A stretch of 64,000 nucleotides of DNA from Chloroflexota bacterium (GTDB lineage Bacteria > Chloroflexota > Limnocylindria > Limnocylindrales > CSP1-4). The notes under the pieces are model-generated. The model made no database searches and was not told where the DNA came from. It saw nothing but the letters and a program-made list of their open reading frames with translations. The stretch spans positions 1-64,000 of the forward strand of contig JAJYLZ010000013.1 in assembly GCA_021787395.1 (NCBI GenBank), read 5' to 3'. The position numbers were made by a program, and so were the translations under genes. Below, piece by piece: positions 24,538-33,327 of this stretch; the stretch's first letter is position 1, and each line of letters starts with the position of its first letter.

Positions 24538-26022
24538 ATGATCCTGGACACGCTGCTCGATGCACTCGACCGGGGTGGTGCCCCCGTCGTGGGGTCGTTC
24601 ATCGGAGGGCACGCCGAGGCTCCGGCCGATGGCACACCCGTGCTCGATGTCCTCGCCCCTGCGACGGGGCGGCGGATCGCCCGCCTCGCGGATGCCGGCG
24701 AGGCGGGCGTGGACCGTGCGGCCGTGTCGGGCCTCGAGGCGTTCCGGGCCTGGCGGCGGGTGCCGGCACGCGAGCGGGGCGCCATCGTGACCGAGCTGGC
24801 CGCCCGCGTCTCCGCCCGCGCGGACGACCTCGCGCTCCTCGACGCGCATGACACCGGCAACCCGCTGGCGGCGATGCGCGCCGACATCACCAAGGGCGTG
24901 CGGCTGGCGCGCGAGGCGGCCGGGCTCGCGCTCGAGGTGCGTGGTGAGACGTTCCCGCTGCCGGGGCACCACTACACGCAGCGCGAGCCGTGGGGCGTCG
25001 TGGGCCGCATGATCACGTTCAACCACCCCACGATGTTCACCTGCGCGAGGCTCGCGACCGCGCTCGTCGCCGGCAACTGCGTGGTGCTCAAGCCCAGCGA
25101 ACTGGCGCCGCTGTCGGCGCTCGCGGTCGGGGAGCTCACGGCCGGGCTGGTGCCGGACGGCGTCGTCTCGGTCGTCGCCGGGGGGCCCGCGACGGGGGCG
25201 GCCCTGGTGCGGCACCCGGCCGTCCGCCGCCTCACGTTCACGGGCAGCACCGCGACGGCCCTCCGGATCCAGGCCGAGGCGGCCGCCAGCGGACACGTCA
25301 AGACGCTGTCGCTCGAGTTGGGCGGCAAGAACCCGATCCTGGTGTTCCCGGACGTCGACGTGGACGAGGCGGCAGCGGCCATCGTGCGGGGCATGAACTA
25401 CACGCGGGTCCAGGGTCAGAGCTGCGGGTCGACGAGCCGGCTCGTCATCCACGCCTCGATCGCGGGCCCGGTCCTCGAGCGCGTCGCCGCGGCGGTGAGC
25501 CGGATCCGGATCGGACTCCCGACGGACCCCATGACGGAGATGGGCTCGCTGATCAGTCCGGCGGCGCGCGCCCGCTGCGTCGGCGCGGTGTCACGCGCGA
25601 CCGCTGCCGGCGCCCGGGTCCTGGCGGGCGGGGGCGTGCCGGACGCGGCCGAGCTGGCGGAGGGCGCGTTCTTCGAGCCGACCGTCGTCGACCGGGTGCG
25701 CCCCGGGACCGAGCTTGCGGACGAGGAGGTGTTCGGACCCGTCCTGGCCGCCCTCACGTTCGAGGACGAAACGGAGGCTGTCGCGCTCGCGAACGAGGGC
25801 GCCTACGGGCTGACCGCGGCAGTCTGGACGCGCGACATCGACCGCGCCTTCCGCATGGTCGACGCGCTCGAGGCGGGCTACGTCTGGGTCAATGACGTGG
25901 AGACGAGGTTCCCGGCGGTCCCGTTCGGCGGCTGGCGGGACTCGGGCGTCGGCGCGGAGCACGGCCTGGAGGAGATCCTCTCGATGACCCGCCTGCGGGC
26001 CGTCAACGTGCGGATCGGGTAG
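24538..26022 (+). CDS. Aldehyde dehydrogenase family protein
   Basis: 494 residues from the ATG at 24538. Family motifs are clear: cofactor region TFNHPTMFTCARLATALVAG and VLKPSELAP, the Rossmann loop FTGSTATALRI, the general base motif LELGGKNP, the catalytic Cys in QGQSCGSTSR, and the late motif EEVFGPVLA. It oxidises an aldehyde to an acid with NAD(P). It is divergent from the CoxG/GMC operon, so an alcohol-to-aldehyde-to-acid sequence is plausible. The natural substrate is unknown. Confidence 0.94.
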   Translation: MILDTLLDALDRGGAPVVGSFIGGHAEAPADGTPVLDVLAPATGRRIARLADAGEAGVDRAAVSGLEAFRAWRRVPARERGAIVTELAARVSARADDLALLDAHDTGNPLAAMRADITKGVRLAREAAGLALEVRGETFPLPGHHYTQREPWGVVGRMITFNHPTMFTCARLATALVAGNCVVLKPSELAPLSALAVGELTAGLVPDGVVSVVAGGPATGAALVRHPAVRRLTFTGSTATALRIQAEAAASGHVKTLSLELGGKNPILVFPDVDVDEAAAAIVRGMNYTRVQGQSCGSTSRLVIHASIAGPVLERVAAAVSRIRIGLPTDPMTEMGSLISPAARARCVGAVSRATAAGARVLAGGGVPDAAELAEGAFFEPTVVDRVRPGTELADEEVFGPVLAALTFEDETEAVALANEGAYGLTAAVWTRDIDRAFRMVDALEAGYVWVNDVETRFPAVPFGGWRDSGVGAEHGLEEILSMTRLRAVNVRIG

Positions 26023-26101
26023 CCGGACACGCCGGGACGCCGGGCGGCACGGTCGAGGCGCCCCGAGGGCGCGACTGCGATCCTCGCGGCCAGACCGCAG
26101 T

Positions 26102-27523
26102 TCAGGAGGCCAAGGGGTCCGGGGTCGCAGCATCCTCGGCCAGCAGGCGCCCTTCGACGTCGCCGGACCGTGGGCGCGGTGCAGCTGCCGGCGCGGCTGC
26201 GTCCTCGACTCCCGCCCGAGAAGGACCCGCGTCCAGCAGGCGCCATGCCCGGCGCGTGGCCACGATGCCCAGCGGGGCGAGCACCACCGCCGCGAGGACG
26301 GCCTCGCGCACGCCGAACACCGCGGCAAGGGTGCCGACCGCGAGCGCCGTGAACGGCCGATTGCCGAGATGGGCCATCTGGTGGAACGCCATGACCCGGC
26401 CGCGCATGGCGTCGGGCACCTCGGCCTGGAGGGTGCCGGTGAGGATCGGGAACCCGAGCGAGAATCCGAACCCGTCGAGCGCCACTCCGGCCAGCCCGAC
26501 GATGAACGTCGGGGCGAACGCGGTGAGGGCGAGCCCGGCGGCCTGGATGACGAAGCCGAGCGTCCGCATGGCCTTCGCGAAGCCGCGTCGGCGGAGCGGC
26601 ACGAACAGCACCAGCGCCAGCGCCGATCCTGCGGCCTGGGCCGCCACCACCAGCCCGGCATCGCCGCCAGCCGCGCCGAGGGCCACCGTCGCGATCGCCG
26701 GCGAGAGGGTCCGAACCGCCTCCATCGGCGCACTTGTGGCGACGACGCCGACCAGCAGCGCCAGAACCCACGGCTCTCGCCTGACGAAGTCGACGGCACT
26801 GCCCTCGGCAGGGCGGTCTTCCGACGCCCGGGCGGCCGCGCCGGCCGCGGCTGGCGCGAGGAGCGGAGCGGGCCTCGCCACCCGGCCCGCGCCCAGGGGC
26901 CGGTTCGCGCCGAGGTGCCGGCGCTGCAGGTAGACCATGCTGGCGATGGGCCCGAGGTACGTCAGCGCGTTGACGAGGAACGCCCAGCCGGCCCCGGCGA
27001 CGGCGATGACGATGGTCGCGATCACCGGCCCGGCGATCTGGCCCAGGACGAACTGGAGGGAGTTGAGGCCGGCCGCGTCCGTGATCTCGTCACGCGGAAC
27101 GAGGCTGGGCAGGATCGCGGTCAGCGAGGGCTTGGCGATCGCGTAGGCGGTGTTGAGCACGAACGCCGTGACCACCAGGTCGACCTGGTCCACCGACCCC
27201 GAGAGCGTCAGGGCGGCCAGCCCGCCCGCCGCCACCGTCGAGACGACGTGAGTGAGGATCACGACGCGCCGCCGGTCGAACCTGTCTGAGACTAGGCCGC
27301 CGGCGACGGAGAACAGCAGGATCGGCACGAAGCCAGCGAAGTTGAGGAGCCCGACCGCCAGCGCCGAGCCGGTCAGCTGGTAGACGAAGATCGACGCAGC
27401 CACGGTCTGGAGCCACGTCCCGAGATTCGAAAGCAGGCCGCCCGCCCAGTACAGGGCGAACGGCCGGTGGCGGAACGGGCCGAGGCGCTCGAGGATGGGG
27501 ACGCGAGCCAGATCGTGGTCCAC
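26102..27523 (-). CDS. MFS transporter (DHA3-like)
   Basis: 473 residues with about 12 predicted membrane helices. The N-terminus (FALYWAGGLLSNLGTWLQTVAAS) and the loop between helices 2 and 3 (GLVSDRFDRRRVVIL) are typical of the DHA3/macrolide-efflux-like major facilitator group. A long, charged cytoplasmic loop follows helix 6, and the C-terminal tail is Ala/Pro/Arg-rich. It is divergent from the GntR regulator with the palindrome between them, so it is likely regulated by it. It may export a pathway intermediate or the substrate itself. Confidence 0.9.
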   Translation of the reverse strand: MDHDLARVPILERLGPFRHRPFALYWAGGLLSNLGTWLQTVAASIFVYQLTGSALAVGLLNFAGFVPILLFSVAGGLVSDRFDRRRVVILTHVVSTVAAGGLAALTLSGSVDQVDLVVTAFVLNTAYAIAKPSLTAILPSLVPRDEITDAAGLNSLQFVLGQIAGPVIATIVIAVAGAGWAFLVNALTYLGPIASMVYLQRRHLGANRPLGAGRVARPAPLLAPAAAGAAARASEDRPAEGSAVDFVRREPWVLALLVGVVATSAPMEAVRTLSPAIATVALGAAGGDAGLVVAAQAAGSALALVLFVPLRRRGFAKAMRTLGFVIQAAGLALTAFAPTFIVGLAGVALDGFGFSLGFPILTGTLQAEVPDAMRGRVMAFHQMAHLGNRPFTALAVGTLAAVFGVREAVLAAVVLAPLGIVATRRAWRLLDAGPSRAGVEDAAAPAAAPRPRSGDVEGRLLAEDAATPDPLAS

Positions 27524-27544
27524 GGTAGGCCCTCGGGGCGATTA

Positions 27545-27577
27545 TGGACAAAAGATTGCCAAGAATGTATACATTCT
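27545..27577 (+). promoter_or_regulatory. GntR autoregulatory promoter with perfect 16-bp palindrome
   Basis: AGAATGTATACATTCT (27562-27577) is a perfect 16-bp palindrome. It overlaps the -10 box of a promoter with TGGACA (27545-27550) and TATACA (27568-27573), 17 nt apart. It lies between the GntR gene and the divergent MFS gene, the classical position for an autoregulated operator. Confidence 0.7.
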
Positions 27578-27726
27578 GGCAACGACGCGTCTGTCTGAAC
27601 GAGCGTCCCAGGCGAGCAGCAGGCGAGTCGCCCGTCAGTCGGTGCGCCGGCACCTGTGCCAGGACATCCGACCGTCATCACCAGCGGGCGGCCCGAGGAC
27701 TCGGCCGATCAGGAGGCGAGGAGATC

Positions 27727-28455
27727 GTGAACAAGGGGGCAGAAGCCAGGAACGGCGAAGCCGACGAGAAGTTCCTCGAGATCATCGAGGAGGCCCGCGG
27801 CGAGAACGTGACCGCGCAGGACCTGGTCCTGTCGGCGGTCAGGAAGGCCATCCTGTCCGGCGTCCTCGCGCCAGGCATGCGCCTGCGCCAGGAGGAGCTG
27901 GCCGACGTGTTCGGCACCAGTCGGATCCCGGTCCGCGAGGCGCTCAGGGCGCTCGAGTACGAGGGGATCGTGTCGTCGGCCCCGAACCGGGGCTTCACGG
28001 TGACGACCCTCGACGCGGACGACGCCGAGGAGGTCTATGACCTCCGGATCCTGCTCGAGGGCCACGCCGTGCGCCTGGCGGTCCCGATGCTGACCGATGT
28101 GGACCTCGAGGAGCTGGAGGCGCTGTTCCAGGCCATGGAGGGGGCGGCCACGCCTGACGAGCAGCTGGCCGCGCGGGAGCAGTTCTACCTGCGGCTCTAC
28201 TCGGTGACCGGCCGGCCTCGGCTGGTGGGCCTCATCATGCGGCTCCGCCAGGAGATCGCCCGGCTCCTGCGCTGGGCGACGATCCAGCACTCGTCATCGG
28301 TCCACCGCGAGTTCTGGGAGGCGATCAAGGCTGGCGACGCCGAGGGTGCCGTGACCAGCCTCAGCCGGCACTACCGGCGTGTCGCTGCGCTGATCCGCCG
28401 GTACATCCGGGAGGCCGAGGCTCGAGACCGGGGCGACCACCGCCTGGTCTCCTGA
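27727..28455 (+). CDS. GntR-family regulator, FCD (FadR) subfamily
   Basis: 242 residues from a GTG at 27727 with GGAGGCGAGGAG upstream. The N-terminal winged helix is clear (LVLSAVRKAILSGVLAPGMRLRQ, ELADVFGTSRIPVREALRAL, EGIVSSAPNRGFTV). The C-terminal all-helical FCD domain follows (YDLRILLEGHAVRLAV, HREFWEAIKAGDAEGAVTSLSRHYRR) with the His/Asp residues that bind metal and ligand in this group. It is the only specific regulator inside the catabolic island, and FCD proteins bind short GT-N-AC palindromes like the repeated motif here. The effector is probably a pathway substrate or intermediate. Confidence 0.93.
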   Translation: MNKGAEARNGEADEKFLEIIEEARGENVTAQDLVLSAVRKAILSGVLAPGMRLRQEELADVFGTSRIPVREALRALEYEGIVSSAPNRGFTVTTLDADDAEEVYDLRILLEGHAVRLAVPMLTDVDLEELEALFQAMEGAATPDEQLAAREQFYLRLYSVTGRPRLVGLIMRLRQEIARLLRWATIQHSSSVHREFWEAIKAGDAEGAVTSLSRHYRRVAALIRRYIREAEARDRGDHRLVS

Positions 28456-28765
28456 CCCTGACGGGGCCGTAACCCCGCCGCCCGCTCACTCGCAACCGGC
28501 ACCCGCTTCGAGCCTGCCGTCAGCCGCCGTCGGACCCGGGCGGCCACGGGCCTGCAACCGCCAGATCGATGGTCCACCGGACGCCGACCGCCGCCGCCTG
28601 CGCCGTTGTCCCAACCTGTCGGCGACCGTGGACAAGCATGCCCAATGAGATGCCGATCTAGGTCAACTTGTAGACAAAACAAGCCGCTTTGGCTACACTC
28701 GACGTGCCCCGAGGAGAGTGGGGCGTCGGCTCGCGCCGACCTGACGGAGCACCGAGTGAGGGGCC
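28456..28765. other. Intergenic region upstream of the hydrolase-amidohydrolase operon
   Basis: About 310 nt without a gene. Its right half holds the promoter and two GntR-like sites described at 28668-28699; the left half is GC-rich with no recognised feature. Confidence 0.5.
28668..28699 (+). promoter_or_regulatory. Operon promoter with two GntR-like sites
   Basis: TAGACA (28671-28676) and TACACT (28694-28699) are 17 nt apart. TTGTAGACAA (28668-28677) covers the -35 box, and TTGGCTACAC (28689-28698) overlaps the -10 box, so two sites lie about 20 nt, or two helical turns, apart. This is the promoter of the long operon beginning at 28766. Confidence 0.6.
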
Positions 28766-29716
28766 ATGCGCATCGAGGAGGTCCGGTTCCACAGTCACGG
28801 CGCCGAACTGGCGGGGACCCTCATGCTCCCCGACGACGGCGATCGGCCGATCCCGGGCATCGCCCAGGGTCCCGGGTGGCTGGGCCTGCGGACGGCGCGG
28901 CTGTACCAGCCCTACCACGAGGCGCTGATCGCGGCCGGCATGGCCGTGTTCGTGTTCGACTACCGCGGCTTCGGCGACAGCCAGGGCGACGCCACGTACC
29001 TCGACCCCATGGGCCAGGTTGCGGACTACTGGGCGGCGGTCAGCTACCTCGAGTCCCGCCCGGAGATCGATCGCGGCCGGATCGGGATCTTCGGGTCAGG
29101 CGGGACCGGCGGCGGCAACGCCGTGTACGCGGCCGGGCTTGACCCGCGCGTCAAGGCCGTGGTGTCCCAGGTCCCCGTGGCCGACGGGCGGGACTGGCTC
29201 CACCGGATGCGCCGCGAGCACGAGTGGCTCGAGTTCCTGGAGCGCGTCCGGGCCGACCGGGTCCGGTTCGTGACCACCGGCGAGTCGGAGCTGGTGCCCC
29301 CGCGCGAGGGGATCATGGTGCCGACCCCGGAGCGCCGCACGACGACCGTCAAGTCCGACGTGGACGACAAGGTGCCCAAGCTGGTGCAGCTCGCCAGCGC
29401 CGAGGCGATCTTCGCCTATCGCCCGATCGACGTGGTCGACAGGATCGCGCCCCGGGCCCTGATGCTCATCGCGGTCGAGAACGACGCCACCACGCCGGAG
29501 GACCACGCCTACGCCCTGTACGAGCGGGCGGGCGGTCCGAAGCGGCTCGTCGTCCAGACGGGCACCACGCACTACGCCGCGTACGCGCAGTACCGGGACG
29601 TGGTGAACCCCCTGATCGTGCAGTGGTTCCAGCGCCACCTCGTCTCGGGCGAGGTGGTTGTCCACGAGCGGGCAGCCGAGGCCGAGGTGGTCCGCCTGTC
29701 CCGCCCGACGGCCTGA
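28766..29716 (+). CDS. Alpha/beta-hydrolase-fold protein with altered nucleophile elbow
   Basis: 316 residues. The fold is recognisable: first strands (RFHSHGAELAGTLMLP), the oxyanion region (PGIAQGPGWLG), VFVFDYRGFGDSQGD and the late Asp/His region (AVENDATTPEDHAYALYE, TTHYAAYAQ). The position of the nucleophile elbow reads GIFGSGGTGGGNA, where homologous dienelactone-hydrolase-like proteins have G-x-S-x-G; the nucleophile Ser appears to be Gly. It may use a neighbouring Ser/Thr, or act as a lyase or binding protein. First gene of the long plus-strand operon, 13 nt before the amidohydrolase. Confidence 0.82.
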   Translation: MRIEEVRFHSHGAELAGTLMLPDDGDRPIPGIAQGPGWLGLRTARLYQPYHEALIAAGMAVFVFDYRGFGDSQGDATYLDPMGQVADYWAAVSYLESRPEIDRGRIGIFGSGGTGGGNAVYAAGLDPRVKAVVSQVPVADGRDWLHRMRREHEWLEFLERVRADRVRFVTTGESELVPPREGIMVPTPERRTTTVKSDVDDKVPKLVQLASAEAIFAYRPIDVVDRIAPRALMLIAVENDATTPEDHAYALYERAGGPKRLVVQTGTTHYAAYAQYRDVVNPLIVQWFQRHLVSGEVVVHERAAEAEVVRLSRPTA

Positions 29717-29729
29717 CCGGAGGTTCCAG

Positions 29730-31148
29730 GTGTCATACGACCTCGTCATCCGCGGCGGCACCCTCGTCACGGCCACCGGCCGCTACGCCGCCGACATCGC
29801 GATCGACGGCGAGCAGATCGCCGCCATCGTGGCGCCGGGCACGCCGCTCGAGGCGTCGAGGGTGATCGACGCCACCGGCAGGCACGTGCTCCCGGGCGCG
29901 ATCGACGTCCACTCGCACCACCGCGAGCCGGGCTTCACCCACAAGGAGGACATCGTCACGGCCACCAGCGCCTGCGCGGCCGGCGGCGTGACCACCTCCT
30001 TCGCCATGCCGAACGTGGCCCCGCCGCCCAACACCGTCGAGCGCCTCGACGCGATGATCGACCTGTACAACCAGCGCGCGATCGTGGACTGGAACATCAA
30101 CGCGGCCGGCACGGTGCCGGACCAGATCGCGGAGATGTCGACCCGCGGCATCTGCGCGTTCAAGGTGTTCATGGTCGTGGACAGCGGCCGCGACTACCCG
30201 CACATGCCGGGCATAGGCGTGCACGACCACGGCAAGCTGCTCGAGATCTTCGAGGCGATCGCCCCCACCGGCCTGGCGCTCATGGTCCATCCGCACGACC
30301 AGGAGCTGATGACCCACATCGAGCAGGGCTTCTGGGCCAAGGGCGAGCGCGATGCGCAGGCGTACGCGAAGGCGTACTCGGCCATGGACGGGATCATCTG
30401 GGACACGGCCGCCGCCCTCCTGCTGCGCCTCCAGCAGTCGACGGGAACCCGGCTCCACCTCCTCCACACCCAGACCGTCGGTGTGCTCCAGCAGATCCGA
30501 GCGGCCAAGGCGGCTGGCCAGCCCGTCACCGCCGAGCTCAACCCGTGGGCGGTGTTCCTGGGCAACGACTGGAGCAACATCGTCCGTTGGGGCCCCTACG
30601 CACTGTCCTACTACGTGCCGGAGAAGAACACCGAGCCCCTCTGGGAGGCGCTCGCCGACGGCACGATCGACCTCATCTCAACCGACCATGCTCCGCACAC
30701 CCGGGAGGAGAAGGAGCCCGGCTGGACCGACTGCTGGAAGGCCCACACGGGGACGCCGTCCACGCAGTTCTACGTCCCGATGTTCCTCGACGCGGCGCTG
30801 GCCGGCCGGCTCACCCTCGAGCGCGTCGTGGACCTCATCGCGACGGCGCCCGCCGAGGCCTTCGGCCTGGCGCGCAAGGGTCGGCTCGAGGTGGGCGCGG
30901 ACGCCGACATCGCCATCGTGAACCTCGATGCGGAGATGGAGATCCGCGACGACATCGTCATCGGGAAGATCGGCTGGACGCCGTATGCCGGGAAGCGCGT
31001 GCGCGGCGTGGTCGAGACCACGCTGGTCCGCGGAGGGATCGTCTACGCGGACGGCCGCGTCGTCGGCAACCCGGGCTGGGGCCGCCAGGCTCGGCCCGAC
31101 GGCGCCTGGAAGGCAGCGGGCACGGTCGCCCCCGCGTCCGCCGGCTGA
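29730..31148 (+). CDS. Cyclic amidohydrolase (hydantoinase/dihydroorotase/allantoinase type)
   Basis: 472 residues from a GTG at 29730 with GGAGGTTCCAG upstream. It belongs to the urease-like amidohydrolase superfamily. Metal-binding residues are in DVHSHHREPG (strand 1), FKVFM (the Lys expected to be carboxylated), MVHPHDQ, LLHTQT and STDHAPH (the catalytic Asp). The C-terminal beta sandwich carries GADADIAIVNL. Enzymes of this group open hydantoin, dihydropyrimidine, dihydroorotate or allantoin rings. The strand-1 motif with an extra His and the PGFTHKEDI loop place it nearer dihydroorotase/allantoinase than hydantoinase. Its place in the operon implies that the pathway opens a cyclic amide. 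Confidence 0.9.
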   Translation: MSYDLVIRGGTLVTATGRYAADIAIDGEQIAAIVAPGTPLEASRVIDATGRHVLPGAIDVHSHHREPGFTHKEDIVTATSACAAGGVTTSFAMPNVAPPPNTVERLDAMIDLYNQRAIVDWNINAAGTVPDQIAEMSTRGICAFKVFMVVDSGRDYPHMPGIGVHDHGKLLEIFEAIAPTGLALMVHPHDQELMTHIEQGFWAKGERDAQAYAKAYSAMDGIIWDTAAALLLRLQQSTGTRLHLLHTQTVGVLQQIRAAKAAGQPVTAELNPWAVFLGNDWSNIVRWGPYALSYYVPEKNTEPLWEALADGTIDLISTDHAPHTREEKEPGWTDCWKAHTGTPSTQFYVPMFLDAALAGRLTLERVVDLIATAPAEAFGLARKGRLEVGADADIAIVNLDAEMEIRDDIVIGKIGWTPYAGKRVRGVVETTLVRGGIVYADGRVVGNPGWGRQARPDGAWKAAGTVAPASAG

Positions 31149-31177
31149 CACGCCAACAGCAGCGAAGGAGCTCACCC

Positions 31178-32170
31178 ATGGCCACCCGCTTCGGCCTCCT
31201 CGTACCCCACTTCGGCGAAGAGGCCGACCAGGACCTGCTGGTCGAGGGCGCCCGCCTGGCCGACCGCCTGGGATTCGACTCCCTCTGGGTCCGAGACCAC
31301 CTGGTCTTCCACCCCCACGGCATGGAGGGCACGGACCGGACGTTCATCGAGCCGTTCGTCACCCTGACCTACCTCGCCGGCGTCACGGAGCGGATCGGCC
31401 TCGGCGCGGCGACGGTCATCCCGTTCCGCCACCCGGTGCACATGGCCTACAGCGTCGCGTCGATGTCCTGGATGACCCGGCGGCGCTTCGACCTGGGGCT
31501 GGGAGCGGGCAACTTCCAGCACGAGTTCGAGGTCATCGGCCAGGGCGACATCGCGCGGCCCGCGCTGATGAAGGAGCAGGCGCTGATCGCCAAGCAGCTG
31601 TGGACCGGCGAGACGGTGGAGTGGCACAGCGACCTGTACAACTTCGACGACGTGGACCTCAAGCCGCAGCCGGTCCACCCGGTGCCGCTGTGGTGGGGCG
31701 GCGCCACTCCTGCCTCCGCGCGCATGGCGGTGGACTTCTGTGACGGCTGGCTGCCGGGACGGATCACCTTCCCGACCTACGAGGCGCGCGTGGCGAAGAT
31801 CCGCCAGATGTGCGAGGAGCAGGGCAAGCCGCGGGTCATGACCGGGGCGGTTCCGGTCACCAGCATCGACGATTCGTTCGACGCGGCCGTGGGGCGGATG
31901 AACGTGCCGGGCCTGATCAAGAACGCGAACGCGCAGAAGTTCTGGCTCCGGCCGGAGTCCGGCGAGTTCACCCGAATGGAGGAGCTCGACGGGTCGATCC
32001 TCGCCGGCAGCCCCGACGACATCGTGCGCGGCGTCCGGCGCTACCAGGAGATCGGCTGCGACCTCCTCATCTTCGACTTCCGGATGCGCTTCCCGGAGTG
32101 GCTCGCCCAGATCGAGCTGCTGGCCACGGAGGTGCTCCCGCGCGTGAGCGAGCCGGTCGCCGCGGTCTGA
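31178..32170 (+). CDS. LLM-class flavin/F420-dependent oxidoreductase
   Basis: 330 residues. Bacterial luciferase-like TIM barrel: N-terminus (TRFGLLVPHFGEEADQD), ADRLGFDSLWVRDHL, LGAATVIPFRHPVHMA, RRFDLGLGAGNFQHEFE and the late motif LAGSPDDIVRGV. Members use FMN or coenzyme F420 as a reductant or oxygen activator. The WVRDHL motif and lack of a flavin reductase nearby favour F420, and the genome has another F420-type protein (8871). It may reduce or oxidise an imine, nitro or ring intermediate. It lies between the amidohydrolase and a bicupin in one operon. Confidence 0.88.
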   Translation: MATRFGLLVPHFGEEADQDLLVEGARLADRLGFDSLWVRDHLVFHPHGMEGTDRTFIEPFVTLTYLAGVTERIGLGAATVIPFRHPVHMAYSVASMSWMTRRRFDLGLGAGNFQHEFEVIGQGDIARPALMKEQALIAKQLWTGETVEWHSDLYNFDDVDLKPQPVHPVPLWWGGATPASARMAVDFCDGWLPGRITFPTYEARVAKIRQMCEEQGKPRVMTGAVPVTSIDDSFDAAVGRMNVPGLIKNANAQKFWLRPESGEFTRMEELDGSILAGSPDDIVRGVRRYQEIGCDLLIFDFRMRFPEWLAQIELLATEVLPRVSEPVAAV

Positions 32171-32279
32171 GCGGCGTCGGAGCGGGAGCGGGCGGGCGGG
32201 GCTCCCGGAGGCATCGGCCCGTTCGCGGGCACCCGGCCGGGGCATCGAGCCGGGCGGCCCTTCGTCGAGGAGGCATCCG

Positions 32280-33326
32280 TTGAAGACCACCACGCAGACC
32301 CAGGTCACCCACTACGAGATCCAGAAGAAGCGCCGCGAATCGCTCCTCGACGAGTGGCGCGGCTACCACAAGACGGTCCTCAAGCGGGCCGACGTGGTGA
32401 TGCACGACGACCCCCACCGGCGGATGCGCCGGGGCGTGTACGCGGGCTACGACGGAGACCGGCCGACCAAGAACCTCGACGCCACGATCCACGAGATCGC
32501 GCCGGGCACCACGAGCACGATCCACCGCCACAGCTGGGACGCGATCATGTTCATCGAGTCCGGCACGGGCTGGACCGAGATCGACGGCCAGCGGATCGAG
32601 TGGCGGCCGTGGGACACGCTCCACCTGCCGGCCTGGGCGTGGCACCGGCACGGCGGCACGGGGAGCGCCCCCGCGGTGTTCCACACCTGGAGCGTCCAGC
32701 CGATGCTCGAGCAGTTCGGCGTCGCGCTCCTCGAGGAGGGCGGCGACACGCCCGTCGACGAGCTGCCCCGCCGGCCGCGCCAGGTGGAGCCCCTGGTGGG
32801 CGACGACCCCTACGCCCGCCGGACCCAGCGCCTGGCCCGCCAGTGGGAGGGCAGCGAGCAGGCCCGCCTGATCACCCGGTTCGACGACGTCCGCGGCGTG
32901 GTGACCAAGCGCGGCGCGCGCAGCACCTTCATGGTGGACAAGTCGATCGGCTACCACACCGCCGGGCTGTCGGCCGTGATGCACGAGCTCGCGCCCGGGC
33001 TGTACCAGTCGCGCCATCGGCACGGCGGCGAGGCGTGGCTGTACGTGATCTCGGGAACCGGCTACAGCGTCCTCGACGATGTCCGCTACGACTGGGAGGC
33101 CGGCGACCTGATCGTGGTCGACCACTGGGTCTGGCACCAGCACTTCAACGCGTCGAGCGAGCGGACGGCCCGGCTGGTCCGGATCCACAACTTCGATGCC
33201 CTGTACGACATGATCCGGATCTTGATGGACCCCCTCAACCTGTTCGAGGAGCTGCCCAAGCTCGACGCGCCGGACCTCACCGGCATCGTCTGGCCGGACC
33301 ACTTCGACGGCCGGCCCGAGGCCTGA
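32280..33326 (+). CDS. Bicupin protein, putative metal-dependent dioxygenase
   Basis: 348 residues from a TTG at 32280; GAGGAGGCATCC is upstream. Domain 1 (residues ~65-145) has HRHSWDAIMF and WHRHGG, with Asp in place of the usual Glu ligand. Domain 2 (~220-310) has RHRHGGEAWLYVISG and WHQHFN, a full ligand set. It is related to the cupins at 20765 and 21291; the domain with the complete site is the first in one bicupin and the second in the other. A ring-cleaving or oxidative role is plausible but not proved. Confidence 0.87.
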   Translation: MKTTTQTQVTHYEIQKKRRESLLDEWRGYHKTVLKRADVVMHDDPHRRMRRGVYAGYDGDRPTKNLDATIHEIAPGTTSTIHRHSWDAIMFIESGTGWTEIDGQRIEWRPWDTLHLPAWAWHRHGGTGSAPAVFHTWSVQPMLEQFGVALLEEGGDTPVDELPRRPRQVEPLVGDDPYARRTQRLARQWEGSEQARLITRFDDVRGVVTKRGARSTFMVDKSIGYHTAGLSAVMHELAPGLYQSRHRHGGEAWLYVISGTGYSVLDDVRYDWEAGDLIVVDHWVWHQHFNASSERTARLVRIHNFDALYDMIRILMDPLNLFEELPKLDAPDLTGIVWPDHFDGRPEA

Positions 33327-33327
33327 G

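Noticed and set aside
27556-27582. Extension of the GntR palindrome with TTGCC/GGCAA arms
   Set aside because: The extra arms are offset by one base from the centre of the perfect 16-bp palindrome, so they do not extend it symmetrically.
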